From positions 62,001 to 126,000 of the forward strand of contig NZ_JAHEVJ010000010.1 in NCBI RefSeq assembly GCF_018599245.1: a stretch of 64,000 nt of DNA, written 5' to 3'. The notes under the pieces are model-generated. The model worked only from the letters and a program-made list of their open reading frames with translations, had not been told where the DNA came from and ran no database searches. The translations under genes were made by a program, and so were the position numbers. Source of the DNA: Aliiroseovarius lamellibrachiae. Lineage in GTDB: Bacteria > Pseudomonadota > Alphaproteobacteria > Rhodobacterales > Rhodobacteraceae. Shown here one piece after another: positions 47,436 to 56,500 of the stretch (its first letter is position 1; each line of letters opens with the position of its first letter).

Positions 47436-47789
47436 ATGTTTGGCTTTTTGACAGGCGGCGCAAAGATGGCGCCAGACGAGGCGGTACGCAAATCCAAAGC
47501 GGGCGAGCTGACCGTGATTGACGTGCGCGATCACAGTGAAGTGCGGTCAACCGGCAAAGCCAAAGGCGCAATTGTGGTCCCGCTTGCGGTGATGCAATTT
47601 CAATGCGACCCCAAGGGGCCAGATTTCAACAAAGCAATCGACCCCTCCAAACCCATCGCACTGTATTGCGCCTCTGGGGCGCGGTCGATGATGGGCATTC
47701 GTATCCTGAAAAAATTGGGGTATGAGCAGGTTTACAACATCGGCGGGCTGGGTCACTGGCACCAAGCAGGTGGCGAAGTCTCCAGATAA
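47436..47789 (+). CDS. Rhodanese-domain sulfurtransferase
   Basis: A 117-residue single rhodanese domain. It has VIDVRDHSEVRSTGKAKGAIVVPL, and the active-site loop LYCASGARSMMGIRIL with the persulfide-forming Cys, ending GHWHQAGGE. It moves sulfane sulfur, perhaps in sulfide detoxification, as the ATTC-N8-GAAT site upstream suggests. The ATG at 47436 fits the family; an open frame begins 22 codons earlier. Confidence 0.92.
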   Translation: MFGFLTGGAKMAPDEAVRKSKAGELTVIDVRDHSEVRSTGKAKGAIVVPLAVMQFQCDPKGPDFNKAIDPSKPIALYCASGARSMMGIRILKKLGYEQVYNIGGLGHWHQAGGEVSR

Positions 47790-47807
47790 GCTTCTGTAAA
47801 GTGATAT

Positions 47808-47843
47808 AAAATCCGCGCAGCCCCTGCCGCGTGGATTTTTTTG
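47808..47843 (+). terminator. Terminator after the rhodanese gene
   Basis: AAATCC-GCG and CGC-GTGGATTT pair with a small bulge across a GC-rich loop, followed by TTTTTTT. Confidence 0.7.
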
Positions 47844-47873
47844 TGCCTCTATCAAACCCCTGCACACACATGA

Positions 47874-47929
47874 TTCACCCAACTGGTTGACTGAACTGAT
47901 GCGCCATGTTATTCACCCATATGGTTGAA
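47874..47929. promoter_or_regulatory. Duplicated ArsR operators with embedded promoter
   Basis: TTCACCCAACTGGTTGA (47874-47890) and TTCACCCATATGGTTGAA (47912-47929) are two copies of one palindromic site, 38 bases apart. TTGACT (47887-47892) inside the end of the first is a -35 box; TATTCA (47910-47915) at the edge of the second is a -10, spacer 17. The predicted start is at or beside the ATG at 47921, so the operator covers the promoter and the first codons. Autorepression by the ArsR product is likely. Confidence 0.6.
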
Positions 47930-48262
47930 CCACAGAAATCCAACCGCCTGAACACCGTTCTTAAGGCTGCATCCGATCCAACGCGCCGGGCCATCCTGAC
48001 CCTTTTGGCGCAACAAGGCCCGCTGCGGGTCACGGATATTGCCCGCCGGTTTGAGATGAGCCTGAACTCGATCTCAAAGCACATCAAAGTTCTGGAAGGA
48101 TCCGGGCTTGTGACGCGTCGCACAGAATGGCGTGAACATCTGATCGAGGTGAACATGGCGCCGCTTTCTGAGATTGACCAATGGTTTGCCGAACTCCGCT
48201 CGATCTGGGCGCTTCGGTTAGACGCCCTCGACGCTGCCTTGAAGGAGGATCACAATGACTGA
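47921..48262 (+). CDS. ArsR-family transcriptional regulator
   Basis: A 113-residue winged-helix repressor (VLKAASDPTRRAILTLLAQQGPLRVTDIARRFEMSLNSISKHIKVLEGSGLVTRRTEWREHLIEV). It lacks the Cys pair of metal sensors and belongs to the type paired with SRPBCC/AHSA1 proteins. The ATG at 47921 is inside the second operator copy and coincides with the predicted transcript start; a codon at 47906 gives five more residues. It overlaps the SRPBCC gene by 8 bases. Confidence 0.88.
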   Translation: MVEPQKSNRLNTVLKAASDPTRRAILTLLAQQGPLRVTDIARRFEMSLNSISKHIKVLEGSGLVTRRTEWREHLIEVNMAPLSEIDQWFAELRSIWALRLDALDAALKEDHND

Positions 48263-48680
48263 ACTATCCCTTGAGATTTCCCGCCACCTGCCCCATCCGC
48301 CCGAACGCGTTTTTGACGCCTGGCTCGACCCCAAGATGTTGTCGAAATTCATGATCCCTGGCGCAGGCGTGAGCGTGCCAGAAGCCACATCGGACGCCAA
48401 AGTTGGTGGGCGGTTTCGCATCCTTATGCGCGTCCCCGGTGCGGGCGACTTGCCCCACGAAGGCACCTATCAAACCATTGATCGTGCAACAAAACTTGCC
48501 TTTACATGGGAATCCCATAACAGCATGGAAAACTCAGTTGTCACGCTTGACCTTGCGCCGAAAGACGGCGGAACCGACCTGACCCTTCGACACGTCCGCT
48601 TTCCGTCTGAGCAAAGCCGTGATGATCACCAAGGCGGCTGGACCTCGATTATTGCCAAGCTGGAAGAGACGCTGGCGTGA
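48255..48680 (+). CDS. SRPBCC (AHSA1-like) domain protein
   Basis: A 141-residue lipid- or ligand-binding fold: LEISRHLPHPPERVFDAWLDPKMLSKFMIP and YQTIDRATKLAFTWES are typical AHSA1/SRPBCC, with the C-terminal helix HQGGWTSIIAKLEETLA. It is the usual partner of an upstream ArsR regulator and probably binds a small hydrophobic molecule that the pair senses or clears. Function is not proved. Overlaps the ArsR gene by 8 bases; a shared terminator follows. Confidence 0.87.
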   Translation: MTELSLEISRHLPHPPERVFDAWLDPKMLSKFMIPGAGVSVPEATSDAKVGGRFRILMRVPGAGDLPHEGTYQTIDRATKLAFTWESHNSMENSVVTLDLAPKDGGTDLTLRHVRFPSEQSRDDHQGGWTSIIAKLEETLA

Positions 48681-48756
48681 TGGGGCGCGCGGACTGAATT
48701 GTTACATCAGCCCCGACTGGCAAAGCGACGCACACCAATCCACAGCAGACGAAAGC

Positions 48757-48784
48757 AAAAGGCCGGGCATAAACCCGGCCTTTT
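48757..48784. terminator. Bidirectional terminator between SRPBCC gene and lpdA
   Basis: AAAAGGCCGGG (48757-48767) pairs with CCCGGCCTTTT (48774-48784) over loop CATAAA. Serves both convergent genes. Confidence 0.9.
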
Positions 48785-48787
48785 CAA

Positions 48788-50182
48788 TTAGATATGAACC
48801 GCTTTGTCATAAGCGTCCAGCACCGCTTCGTGCATGGATTCGCTGATCGTCGGATGCGGGAAGACGGTGTGCATCAACTCTTCTTCCGTTGTCTCAAGCG
48901 TTTTTCCGACCAGATAGCCCTGGATCATTTCGGTGACTTCCGGCCCAACCATATGCGCGCCCAAAAGCTCGCCAGTTTTGGCATCAAAAATGGTTTTGAT
49001 CATGCCCTCCGCATCCCCCATTGCGATGGCTTTACCGTTGCCAATAAACGGGAAGCGCCCGACTTTAATGTCCAACCCCTGCTCTTTCGCTTTCGCTTCG
49101 GTCAGGCCAACGGACGCCACTTGCGGGTGACAATAGGTACAACCGGGGATGTTTTCTGGCTTTACGGGATGGGCGTGCAGACCCGAGATTAGCTCTGCCA
49201 CCATCACGCCTTCGTGGCTGGCTTTATGCGCGAGCCAAGGCGCGCCAGCGATGTCGCCAATGGCCCAAAGACCCTCAACGCCCGTACGGCAATGCGTATC
49301 CGTAACAACATGGGTGCGGTCGATTTTCACGCCCAGCTCCTCCAACCCCAAGCCTTCGACATTGCCCACAATACCGACAGCAGAAATCACAGTGTCAAAG
49401 GTCTGTTTTTCTACCTTACCGCCCACTTCGATATGCGCAGTGACCTGACCTTTGCCGCGATCAAGCTGCTTGACCATGGCTTTTTCCATGATCTTAAGAC
49501 CCTGTTTTACAAAAGACTTCTTTGCAAAGGCGGAAATTTCAGCGTCCTCCACAGGAAGCACGCGATCCATCACTTCGACAACGGTTGTGTCAGCACCGAG
49601 GGTGTTAAAGAAGCTCGCAAATTCGATGCCGATCGCACCGGATCCGATGACCAACAGCTTTTTCGGCATGCGTGGCGGGTTCAATGCGTGTTTATAAGTC
49701 CACACCAGATCTCCGTCCGCCTCAAGCCCAGGCAATTCGCGCGCCCGCGCCCCGGTGGCGACAATGATATTTGGCGCGGTCAGCTCTTCTGTGCCCTTGT
49801 CGGTTTTCACCGAAACCTTGCCTTTTCTGGGCAGCGTCGCCGCCCCCATAAAGACTGTGATTTTGTTCTTTTTCATCAAGTGGCCGATGCCCGAGGACAG
49901 TTGCTTGGCCACCCCTCGAGACCGTTTAACGATGGCAGGAAGGTCATAGTCGATCTTGCCAGCGCTCAGGCCAAACTCAGCCGCGCGGTGCATCAGGTGA
50001 AAGACTTCCGCGGATCGCAACAACGCTTTGGTGGGGATACAGCCCCAGTTCAGGCAGATCCCGCCCAAGTGTTCACGCTCAACAATAGCGACCTTTTGGC
50101 CAAGCTGGGCTGCACGAATTGCGGCCACATAGCCCCCCGGACCGGCACCAACTACGATTGTATCAAAAGCGTTCACTGACAT
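48788..50182 (-). CDS. lpdA: Dihydrolipoyl dehydrogenase
   Basis: FAD enzyme, E3 of pyruvate and 2-oxoglutarate dehydrogenase complexes, reoxidising lipoyl groups with NAD+. The 464-residue protein has the FAD loop DTIVVGAGPGGYVAAIRAAQLG, redox disulfide GGICLNWGCIPTKALL, NAD loop VIGSGAIGIEFASFFNTLG, and the active His-Glu in HPTISESMHEAVLDA. The start ATG before SVNAFD follows AGGAGAG. No other complex subunits are nearby. A 20-base palindrome lies just upstream. Confidence 0.97.
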   Translation of the reverse strand: MSVNAFDTIVVGAGPGGYVAAIRAAQLGQKVAIVEREHLGGICLNWGCIPTKALLRSAEVFHLMHRAAEFGLSAGKIDYDLPAIVKRSRGVAKQLSSGIGHLMKKNKITVFMGAATLPRKGKVSVKTDKGTEELTAPNIIVATGARARELPGLEADGDLVWTYKHALNPPRMPKKLLVIGSGAIGIEFASFFNTLGADTTVVEVMDRVLPVEDAEISAFAKKSFVKQGLKIMEKAMVKQLDRGKGQVTAHIEVGGKVEKQTFDTVISAVGIVGNVEGLGLEELGVKIDRTHVVTDTHCRTGVEGLWAIGDIAGAPWLAHKASHEGVMVAELISGLHAHPVKPENIPGCTYCHPQVASVGLTEAKAKEQGLDIKVGRFPFIGNGKAIAMGDAEGMIKTIFDAKTGELLGAHMVGPEVTEMIQGYLVGKTLETTEEELMHTVFPHPTISESMHEAVLDAYDKAVHI

Positions 50183-50204
50183 GGGACTCTCTCCTGAATT
50201 CAAG

Positions 50205-50224
50205 ATAGTTTGGCATTAAACTAT
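50205..50224. promoter_or_regulatory. Palindrome ATAGTTT-N6-AAACTAT upstream of lpdA
   Basis: Perfect 7-bp arms, 23 bases before the lpdA start. The sort of site bound by MarR- or GntR-family repressors; the regulator is unknown. Confidence 0.5.
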
Positions 50225-50340
50225 TTTGTTGAACGGATCAATGAGTTTGAGAGGCGTGGCATTTTTGCCAATACATCCACTCATTGCATATTATTATCAA
50301 CAGCTTGCAACATTCATCGTCAGGTAAGCACGATGACGGA

Positions 50341-50375
50341 ATAAAAAAAGGGCTGCACGCCTTAGCGAACAGCCC
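50341..50375 (-). terminator. Terminator of the DUF924 gene
   Basis: GGGCTG (50350-50355) with CAGCCC (50370-50375), plus an inner CGC/GCG pair, followed on the minus strand by seven T residues. Confidence 0.8.
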
Positions 50376-50400
50376 CCCAAATTCACCAAATATTGGCCCA

Positions 50401-50976
50401 CTACACGGTGAGCTGCTGTAACACCGCGCCATATCCACCTTGCTCAACAAAGGATGCTTCGGCCCCGGTCGAGTTGCGAGATAAAGCGTCATTGCGATAT
50501 GGGAAACGACCAAACCGGCGGATCACCTCGCGATGCACCCGCGCGTGCAAGATATTGCTTGGTGCCGCGTCACTGTTCATCCGCGTCAACATCAACCGTA
50601 CACAGCGTTCTTGATCGGGAAGGTTCTCACTGTGCATCAACGGAAGATAAAAGAACTGGCGTTGCGGTTCTTCGATCCGCTTATCCCAGCCCGCCGCAAT
50701 GGCCCGTTTGGCCGCGGCAACGGCCAGTCTGTCCGTTGAAAAAGCTTTCCCTGACCCGCGGAACATGTTGCGTGGAAATTGATCCATCAAAATGATATAG
50801 GCCAATGCACTTTCTGCATCGGTCAACCAAAGGTCATAACGTCCGCGCTGTGCGGCCTCCCATTCACGTTCAAATCGATCCCGGATGGATTGGTCCAGTT
50901 CTTCTGATCCCTGATACCACCCTGCCGGACCGACCTCGTTCACCCAAAAATCCACGATCTCTGTCGGCGTGCACAT
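50401..50976 (-). CDS. DUF924 protein
   Basis: A 191-residue mostly helical protein. It has the family opening IVDFWVNEVGPAGWYQGSEELDQSIRDRFEREWEAAQRG, then ALAYIILMDQFPRNMFRGSGKAFSTDRLA, then FFYLPLMHSENLPDQERC, matching DUF924, a TPR-like fold of unknown function. The ATG before CTPTEIVD follows AGGAGG; six more codons are open upstream. Terminator downstream, so monocistronic. Confidence 0.87.
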   Translation of the reverse strand: MCTPTEIVDFWVNEVGPAGWYQGSEELDQSIRDRFEREWEAAQRGRYDLWLTDAESALAYIILMDQFPRNMFRGSGKAFSTDRLAVAAAKRAIAAGWDKRIEEPQRQFFYLPLMHSENLPDQERCVRLMLTRMNSDAAPSNILHARVHREVIRRFGRFPYRNDALSRNSTGAEASFVEQGGYGAVLQQLTV

Positions 50977-51047
50977 GGTTTCCTCCTCGCCCAATGCCTG
51001 CTAACTGTGACCGTTACAAAAGTTTTACACCTTCGCAAGAATTTTTA

Positions 51048-52316
51048 TTAATGTTGCGTAGCCCCTGTTGCATCTTCGTCATTTGCCTCATCAGCCCAGA
51101 CCTCTTGCGCCATGTCCATAACCACGGCTGACATGTTCGGTCCGACGTTCATATAGCTACTGGTGTCATCTATTTCAGGCGCCGCGCGTTGCGTTGATCG
51201 CCATGTCCCATAGACCAACAGCGCCAGAAGCAGCACGGCAAGATAGGCAAAAAATCCAAGCGGGCCAAAGGCTTCCATCATCCAACCGGTCACAACCGGC
51301 CCCGCGATTGCACCAATACCGTTGATAAAGACCAAACCCGCCGAGGCGGCGGCCATATCCTCAACCTCAATGAGGTCATTCACATAGGCGATCAGCAACG
51401 CGTAAAGCGGGTTGATCATGCCGCCAATAAAGAAGGCCGCAATCAGAAACATCATATAAGTCGGGCCAACGACAATCGGCAAAAGCGACGCGAGCCCCGC
51501 AAGTGCGCAAACCACAAGAATAAGAAAACGCCGGTCCGTACGATCAGAAATCCAGCCAATAGGGTATTGCAGCAAAAGCCCGCCAATATAGAACATCGAC
51601 ACGAAAAACGAGAGCTGTGGGATGGTCAGCCCAGCCTGGCTGCCAAACACCGCGGACATCCCAAACATCGCCGAATAGACGCCACCAATCACCATGATCC
51701 CCACAAAGCCCAGCGGCGAAATGGTGAAAAGTTCGCGCAGGCTCATCCCTTTGGTGTTCTCAAACGCGGGCGTTGGGCTGATCGACAAAAGGATCGGTGC
51801 AAACGCGATCGACACGAGCACCGACGGCAGAATAAACAGGATAAAGCCGCCGGGATCGCCCAGAACCAGCAAGGCCTGTGCGGCAATAATGCCCACCATC
51901 TGCACGATCAGGTAAAGCGACAGGGCCTTGCCCCGGTTTTCATTGTCAGACGAGTTGTTCAGCCAGCTTTCTGCGGTCACATAAACGCCGGAAAAGCAAA
52001 ACCCGATCAGCACACGCAGCACGGTCCAGGCCCAAGGATCGGCCAAAGCCGGGTACAGGATCAACACTGCCGAGATAAACGAGCCAAGGGCGGCAAAGAC
52101 CCGCACATGACCCACGCGGCGGATCATGATCGGTGCCATACGCGAGCCAAACAGGAAGCCCGCGAAATACCCCGACATCACCACCGACATCTCAAAGGTC
52201 GAAAACCCTTCGATCCCGCCACGAATACCCAACAGTGTCCCTTGCACACCATTGCCCACCATTAACAACATGATCCCGAGCAAAAGCGCCCATGAGCTTG
52301 ACAAAACCTGAAGCAT
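51048..52316 (-). CDS. MFS transporter, YcaD-like
   Basis: A 422-residue, about 12-helix carrier. The A-motif-like loop after TM2 is FLFGSRMAPIMIRRVGHVRVFAALG; a second is GWISDRTDRRFLILVVC. The short C-terminal cytoplasmic tail is acidic. The overall pattern is that of the YcaD/UMF-type MFS, with unknown substrate. The ATG at 52316 has an ACGGAGG site; the codon 12 residues earlier does not. Confidence 0.85.
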   Translation of the reverse strand: MLQVLSSSWALLLGIMLLMVGNGVQGTLLGIRGGIEGFSTFEMSVVMSGYFAGFLFGSRMAPIMIRRVGHVRVFAALGSFISAVLILYPALADPWAWTVLRVLIGFCFSGVYVTAESWLNNSSDNENRGKALSLYLIVQMVGIIAAQALLVLGDPGGFILFILPSVLVSIAFAPILLSISPTPAFENTKGMSLRELFTISPLGFVGIMVIGGVYSAMFGMSAVFGSQAGLTIPQLSFFVSMFYIGGLLLQYPIGWISDRTDRRFLILVVCALAGLASLLPIVVGPTYMMFLIAAFFIGGMINPLYALLIAYVNDLIEVEDMAAASAGLVFINGIGAIAGPVVTGWMMEAFGPLGFFAYLAVLLLALLVYGTWRSTQRAAPEIDDTSSYMNVGPNMSAVVMDMAQEVWADEANDEDATGATQH

Positions 52317-52407
52317 CGAGGCCTCCGTTACCGATATCTGACCCCCTAGCATAAAGAGGTTTCATGTCAGTTATCCGACAATCACGACGCGATAAGGTCG
52401 TGTTTCG

Positions 52408-53481
52408 TCACTTCGTCGTGCTGGAATGATGAGGCAGCAACAGCGAGCTGTCCCCATAAGAAAAGAACCGATACTGGTTCTCAATGGCATGGGCGTATAT
52501 TTCGCGCATCCGCTCCACCCCCATCAAGGCCGAGACCAACATCATTAAGGTCGATTTGGGCAGGTGGAAGTTGGTCATCAACGCATCTGCCAGTTGAAAT
52601 CTGTAACCAGGTTTGATGAAAATATCCGTCTCGCCAACCCAAGGCGCGATCTGCCCCGGTGCGGTGGCCGCACTTTCGATCAGGCGCAACGCGGTGGTTC
52701 CCACAGGAATAATCCGTCCACCGGCCGCTTTCGTGGCATTAATTTCGTCCACAGCCTGCGCACCAACCTCGCCCCATTCCGCATGCATCTTATGGTCACG
52801 CACATCATCAACCTTCACCGGAAGAAACGTCCCGGCGCCCACATGCAAGGTCACTTGGGTCAGCCCCACGCCCATCTCGGTCACGCGGTCCAACAGATCT
52901 TGGTCAAAATGCAACGAGGCCGTGGGGGCGGCGACCGCCCCGGTATGTTTGGCAAAAACTGTCTGATAATCTTCCGCGTCCTGCGCGTCTGCGGCACGTT
53001 TTGCGGCGATATACGGCGGCAGGGGCATTTGCCCCGCAACCTGCAACGCCGCATCAAACGCATCCCCCGTCATGTTAAACCGCAAAAGCGCCTGACCGTC
53101 CTCTTTGCCCAGCATTTCCGCACTCAATCCCGCCGCAAATTCAACCACTTCCCCTTCGCGGAGTTTGCGCAGCGGCTTGACCATCGCGCGCCAACTGCCA
53201 TCAGGCACCGGCGAGAGCAAGGTGACTTCCAGCTTGGCCACGCCTTCCCCTTCCGCCTGACCTGACCGGGTACGCGTGCCAAACAGACGACCGGGAATAA
53301 CCTTGGTGTTGTTCAGAACCAAGCGATCTCCGGGGCGCAACCACTTACACAGGTCATGCACATGGGCATCCACCATCTGATCGCGCCCAGCCACCAGCAT
53401 CCGGCTTGCAGGGCGCGGGCGCACGGGACGCGTCGCAATCAGCGCCTCGGGCAAATCAAAATCAAAATCACTCAGCTTCAT
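52408..53481 (-). CDS. queA: tRNA preQ1(34) S-adenosylmethionine ribosyltransferase-isomerase
   Basis: Forms epoxyqueuosine at the tRNA wobble base by moving ribose from SAM. The 357-residue protein starts [30 protein letters not shown] and has [31 protein letters not shown] and [25 protein letters not shown], the recognised QueA series. It ends with [46 protein letters not shown]. The ATG at 53481 is used; four extra codons are open. It lies 45 bases after the AsmA-like gene on the same strand. Confidence 0.95.
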   Translation of the reverse strand: MKLSDFDFDLPEALIATRPVRPRPASRMLVAGRDQMVDAHVHDLCKWLRPGDRLVLNNTKVIPGRLFGTRTRSGQAEGEGVAKLEVTLLSPVPDGSWRAMVKPLRKLREGEVVEFAAGLSAEMLGKEDGQALLRFNMTGDAFDAALQVAGQMPLPPYIAAKRAADAQDAEDYQTVFAKHTGAVAAPTASLHFDQDLLDRVTEMGVGLTQVTLHVGAGTFLPVKVDDVRDHKMHAEWGEVGAQAVDEINATKAAGGRIIPVGTTALRLIESAATAPGQIAPWVGETDIFIKPGYRFQLADALMTNFHLPKSTLMMLVSALMGVERMREIYAHAIENQYRFFSYGDSSLLLPHHSSTTK

Positions 53482-53526
53482 ATTTGGTCTCAACTGTCTT
53501 GGGGGTGCGCGTGGCGGCTGGTCACG

Positions 53527-56500
53527 TTACTGATCGGGCTTTGGCGGCGGGGACCGTCGAAAGATGTCCCTAAACATTCCTGGCGTGAAAAGCGAGAGCG
53601 GATTTACCCCGACATCGGGTGCCTCCGGCGTGCCTTTCAGCGTATAATTAAACCCGATCAACCCCTCGCCTTTGCGCGCAAACAGACGCCCCGCAGAATT
53701 AACAATGAAAAACGGCGACACCACCCCCTGCATCTCCATCTGACCGGTGCCAAGGTGATAATAGCCATCCATCGAAATCCCCATGGAATGGCCCGCCGCT
53801 GAGCTGCGGTAAATCGTAACCTTGTCAGGATCCAACCGGAAACGCGCCTCGACGTCTGTAAAAGAAATTCCTTTTCCGCCAAGCTGTTGCAACAGGCCCA
53901 CCACCGAAACAGCGGACAAAAGCTCCGCCATAGCCGGGGCGTTTTTGATGTCGACACTTTTAATTTTCAGCTCACCCTCATACACGCCTTTGCCACCGCC
54001 GGGGGTCAGGATCAGCTCCATTTGCCCTTCATGGGCGGTCTTGAACACCCCCGCATCGCGCAGCACCGCACCGGCGTCTGTGGCACTGATCCGAAACGCG
54101 GTGCCATTGGCTTGCGGGGCTGCGGTCCCTTTGATCCGGGCCCCGCCCCCCACGCGTGCGCGAAACGTGCCTGACGTGCCGTTGTTTTGCACAAAATTGC
54201 CTTCAAACTGGGTCAGCGTGATGCCGCTTGAAATCACCAAGCGATCAAGGATCAAACTGATCGGCACCGCCCCCGGAACGCTGCCCCGGGTGCCGGATCC
54301 CAAGGTTGCTCGGCGCATATCAACCTCGCCCCCGGTGACCGAAATGGCCAAAGGTTGCCCGGCCCCACGCCCCGTCAATGTGACCGGCGCATCCAGCCAA
54401 CCGCCAAGTTGCACGCGGTCGAACTGTGCAGCGTCCAATCCACCGCCGGGCGAAAGATACACTTTGCCCTGTGCTGACAATCCCGGCGCCTCGACATCCA
54501 AACGGGTGACCTGGGCGGGTTTGCTCAGGATGGCATCAACCGCAAGCGATCCGGTGCTGTTTTTCGGCTTGGACCACCCCAGCGATCCAATGGAAAGCCC
54601 CATCCCCTTTAAGTCAGACCGAAGCGACAGGCGCGGGGCATTATCCGCGGCGAGATCGACCTGAAAACGCGCCTCGGCCTGCCCTTGCACGGCTCCATTG
54701 GGGGCAATGATGTTCAGATCTCGCAACGCCGCATCACTTAGTGTCACCGTCCCAGTCACCTGCGAGCGGCCCCGCGCATCGGGCGATGACAGATCCTGCA
54801 CCCAACGTGCAGTCACAGGCGCGCTGTCCAGCCGCCCCTGACCCGAAAGCTCAATGCCAGAATTTCCGGCCGTCACAGTGGCGCGTCGCAGCCGAAGCTG
54901 ATGATCTGGAACCAGTTTTTCACTCACAACATCGCGCAAAGTTGCTGCAATATCATAGCGGACCTCGCCCGGTGCCAATTTTGGTTTGAGCACGAGATCC
55001 ACTTGCCCGGTCAGGTCAAACTGTCCGCCACGGGCAAGGTCAGCCCCTATGGTTTTGGAGGTTTTGAAGATTCGGTACGGCGGTTTATCCAGCAAGGCAA
55101 GCGCAGAGGGAACATCACCCCGTAACGCCAAATCCACCCGCGCAGGAGAGGGTTTTTGCGTGATATCGTCGATCACAAAGACCGTGCCAGCCAAATCAAT
55201 GGCCCCGTGCCCCTCGGGCTGCACATGCCCAGTGTCAGCAGCGGCGACCAACTGTTTATTGTATATAGACAACCGCCCGGCAACATCCTTGACCGGAACC
55301 ATACCCTTCACCACCTGGGCATGCATCCCGGAAAACTCAGCCGTCAAAGACAGATCAGGCTTTGCACCGGGCAACAGGCGCACCGCCGCGGTGGCATTGG
55401 TCAGCTGCCCGTCAAAAACACTCTTGATGATCCAATCCCGGGTGCGCGTCGTTTTATGGATCGGCCAAAACGCAACCACATGTTCGGGTAAAACCTTGTC
55501 CGCGTGCAATTGCAGCGCCGCATCCCAGCCCCTTGCATCTGCCGCGGCCCGGCCCGAGCCCGTCAGCCGCAAATCTGATTGGATGACCGACAGAGACCCA
55601 ATTTCCAAGGTAAATGGCGCCAATCTCAGGCGAAAGTCAGCCCCGCCCCCAGTCAACGCAACCGGTGCCTCAAAAACCCCCGGAGGGTTGATCAGCGCCG
55701 AGGTAAGATCAAGCTGTCCGATCATTTCTGTTGGCCAGCCTGCGTCCCATCCGCGTAGATAGGCTTGCCCCTCGATCCGGGCCTCACCCCAATCCGTCGT
55801 TACGGAAAGCTCTGTGAAATCAAGGCGCTCTCTCTCTGGATCATAATCCAAATAGACCTTACCGCCCTCAAATTCGATCGGCTCCACCCCTGGATCTGGA
55901 CGAACAGCCCCTGCGCCAAACTCCAGTGTTCCAGCAAGATCGCCGATTGTCCCTGCGTCACTGATCACAGTGTGTAACGCCCCCGAAATGGGCGCATCCA
56001 CCACCCCTAAAAAGGCCAGAACAGGAGATTGCGCGGCGATGTCGACGGCCCGTGCATTTTTAAACGTGGCCGTCAGACTGGCCCCAGAGCGCCCCTTAAA
56101 GGCGCGAAAGCCAAGCACAGTTTCCGCCAGTTCTTCGGTTTGGTTAAACACATCAAATGACACAGTAATATCAACCGCTTCATCGTTATGTGTGACCTTC
56201 ATCCGCCCATCCGTGACCTGCCACAACCGGCCGGAACGCGCATCTTCCAGAGTAATGGTCAGCCCCTCGGTCGAGATATCCTGAAGGTCCGCCAAACTGC
56301 CGTTGGTGAACTCGCTGTCAATCAAATCCAAGATCGAAGCCAGATCCCCGGTGGCCCCGCCGCCGGTGCCAAAGGTCAGATCAAACTCGCCGTTCGCCCG
56401 TCGGCGCAGCGTCACCTGCGCGCCAAACAAGCGTAACCATGCTGGTTTCAAATTTCCACGCAGCGCATCGCTCAGGCGCAACCCGCCTTCAACCGCGTTC

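Noticed and set aside
49214-50179. 321-residue open frame antisense to lpdA
   Set aside because: Shadow of lpdA; no recognisable family.
53822-54664. 280-residue Ser/Pro-rich antisense frame in the AsmA-like gene
   Set aside because: Low-complexity shadow frame.
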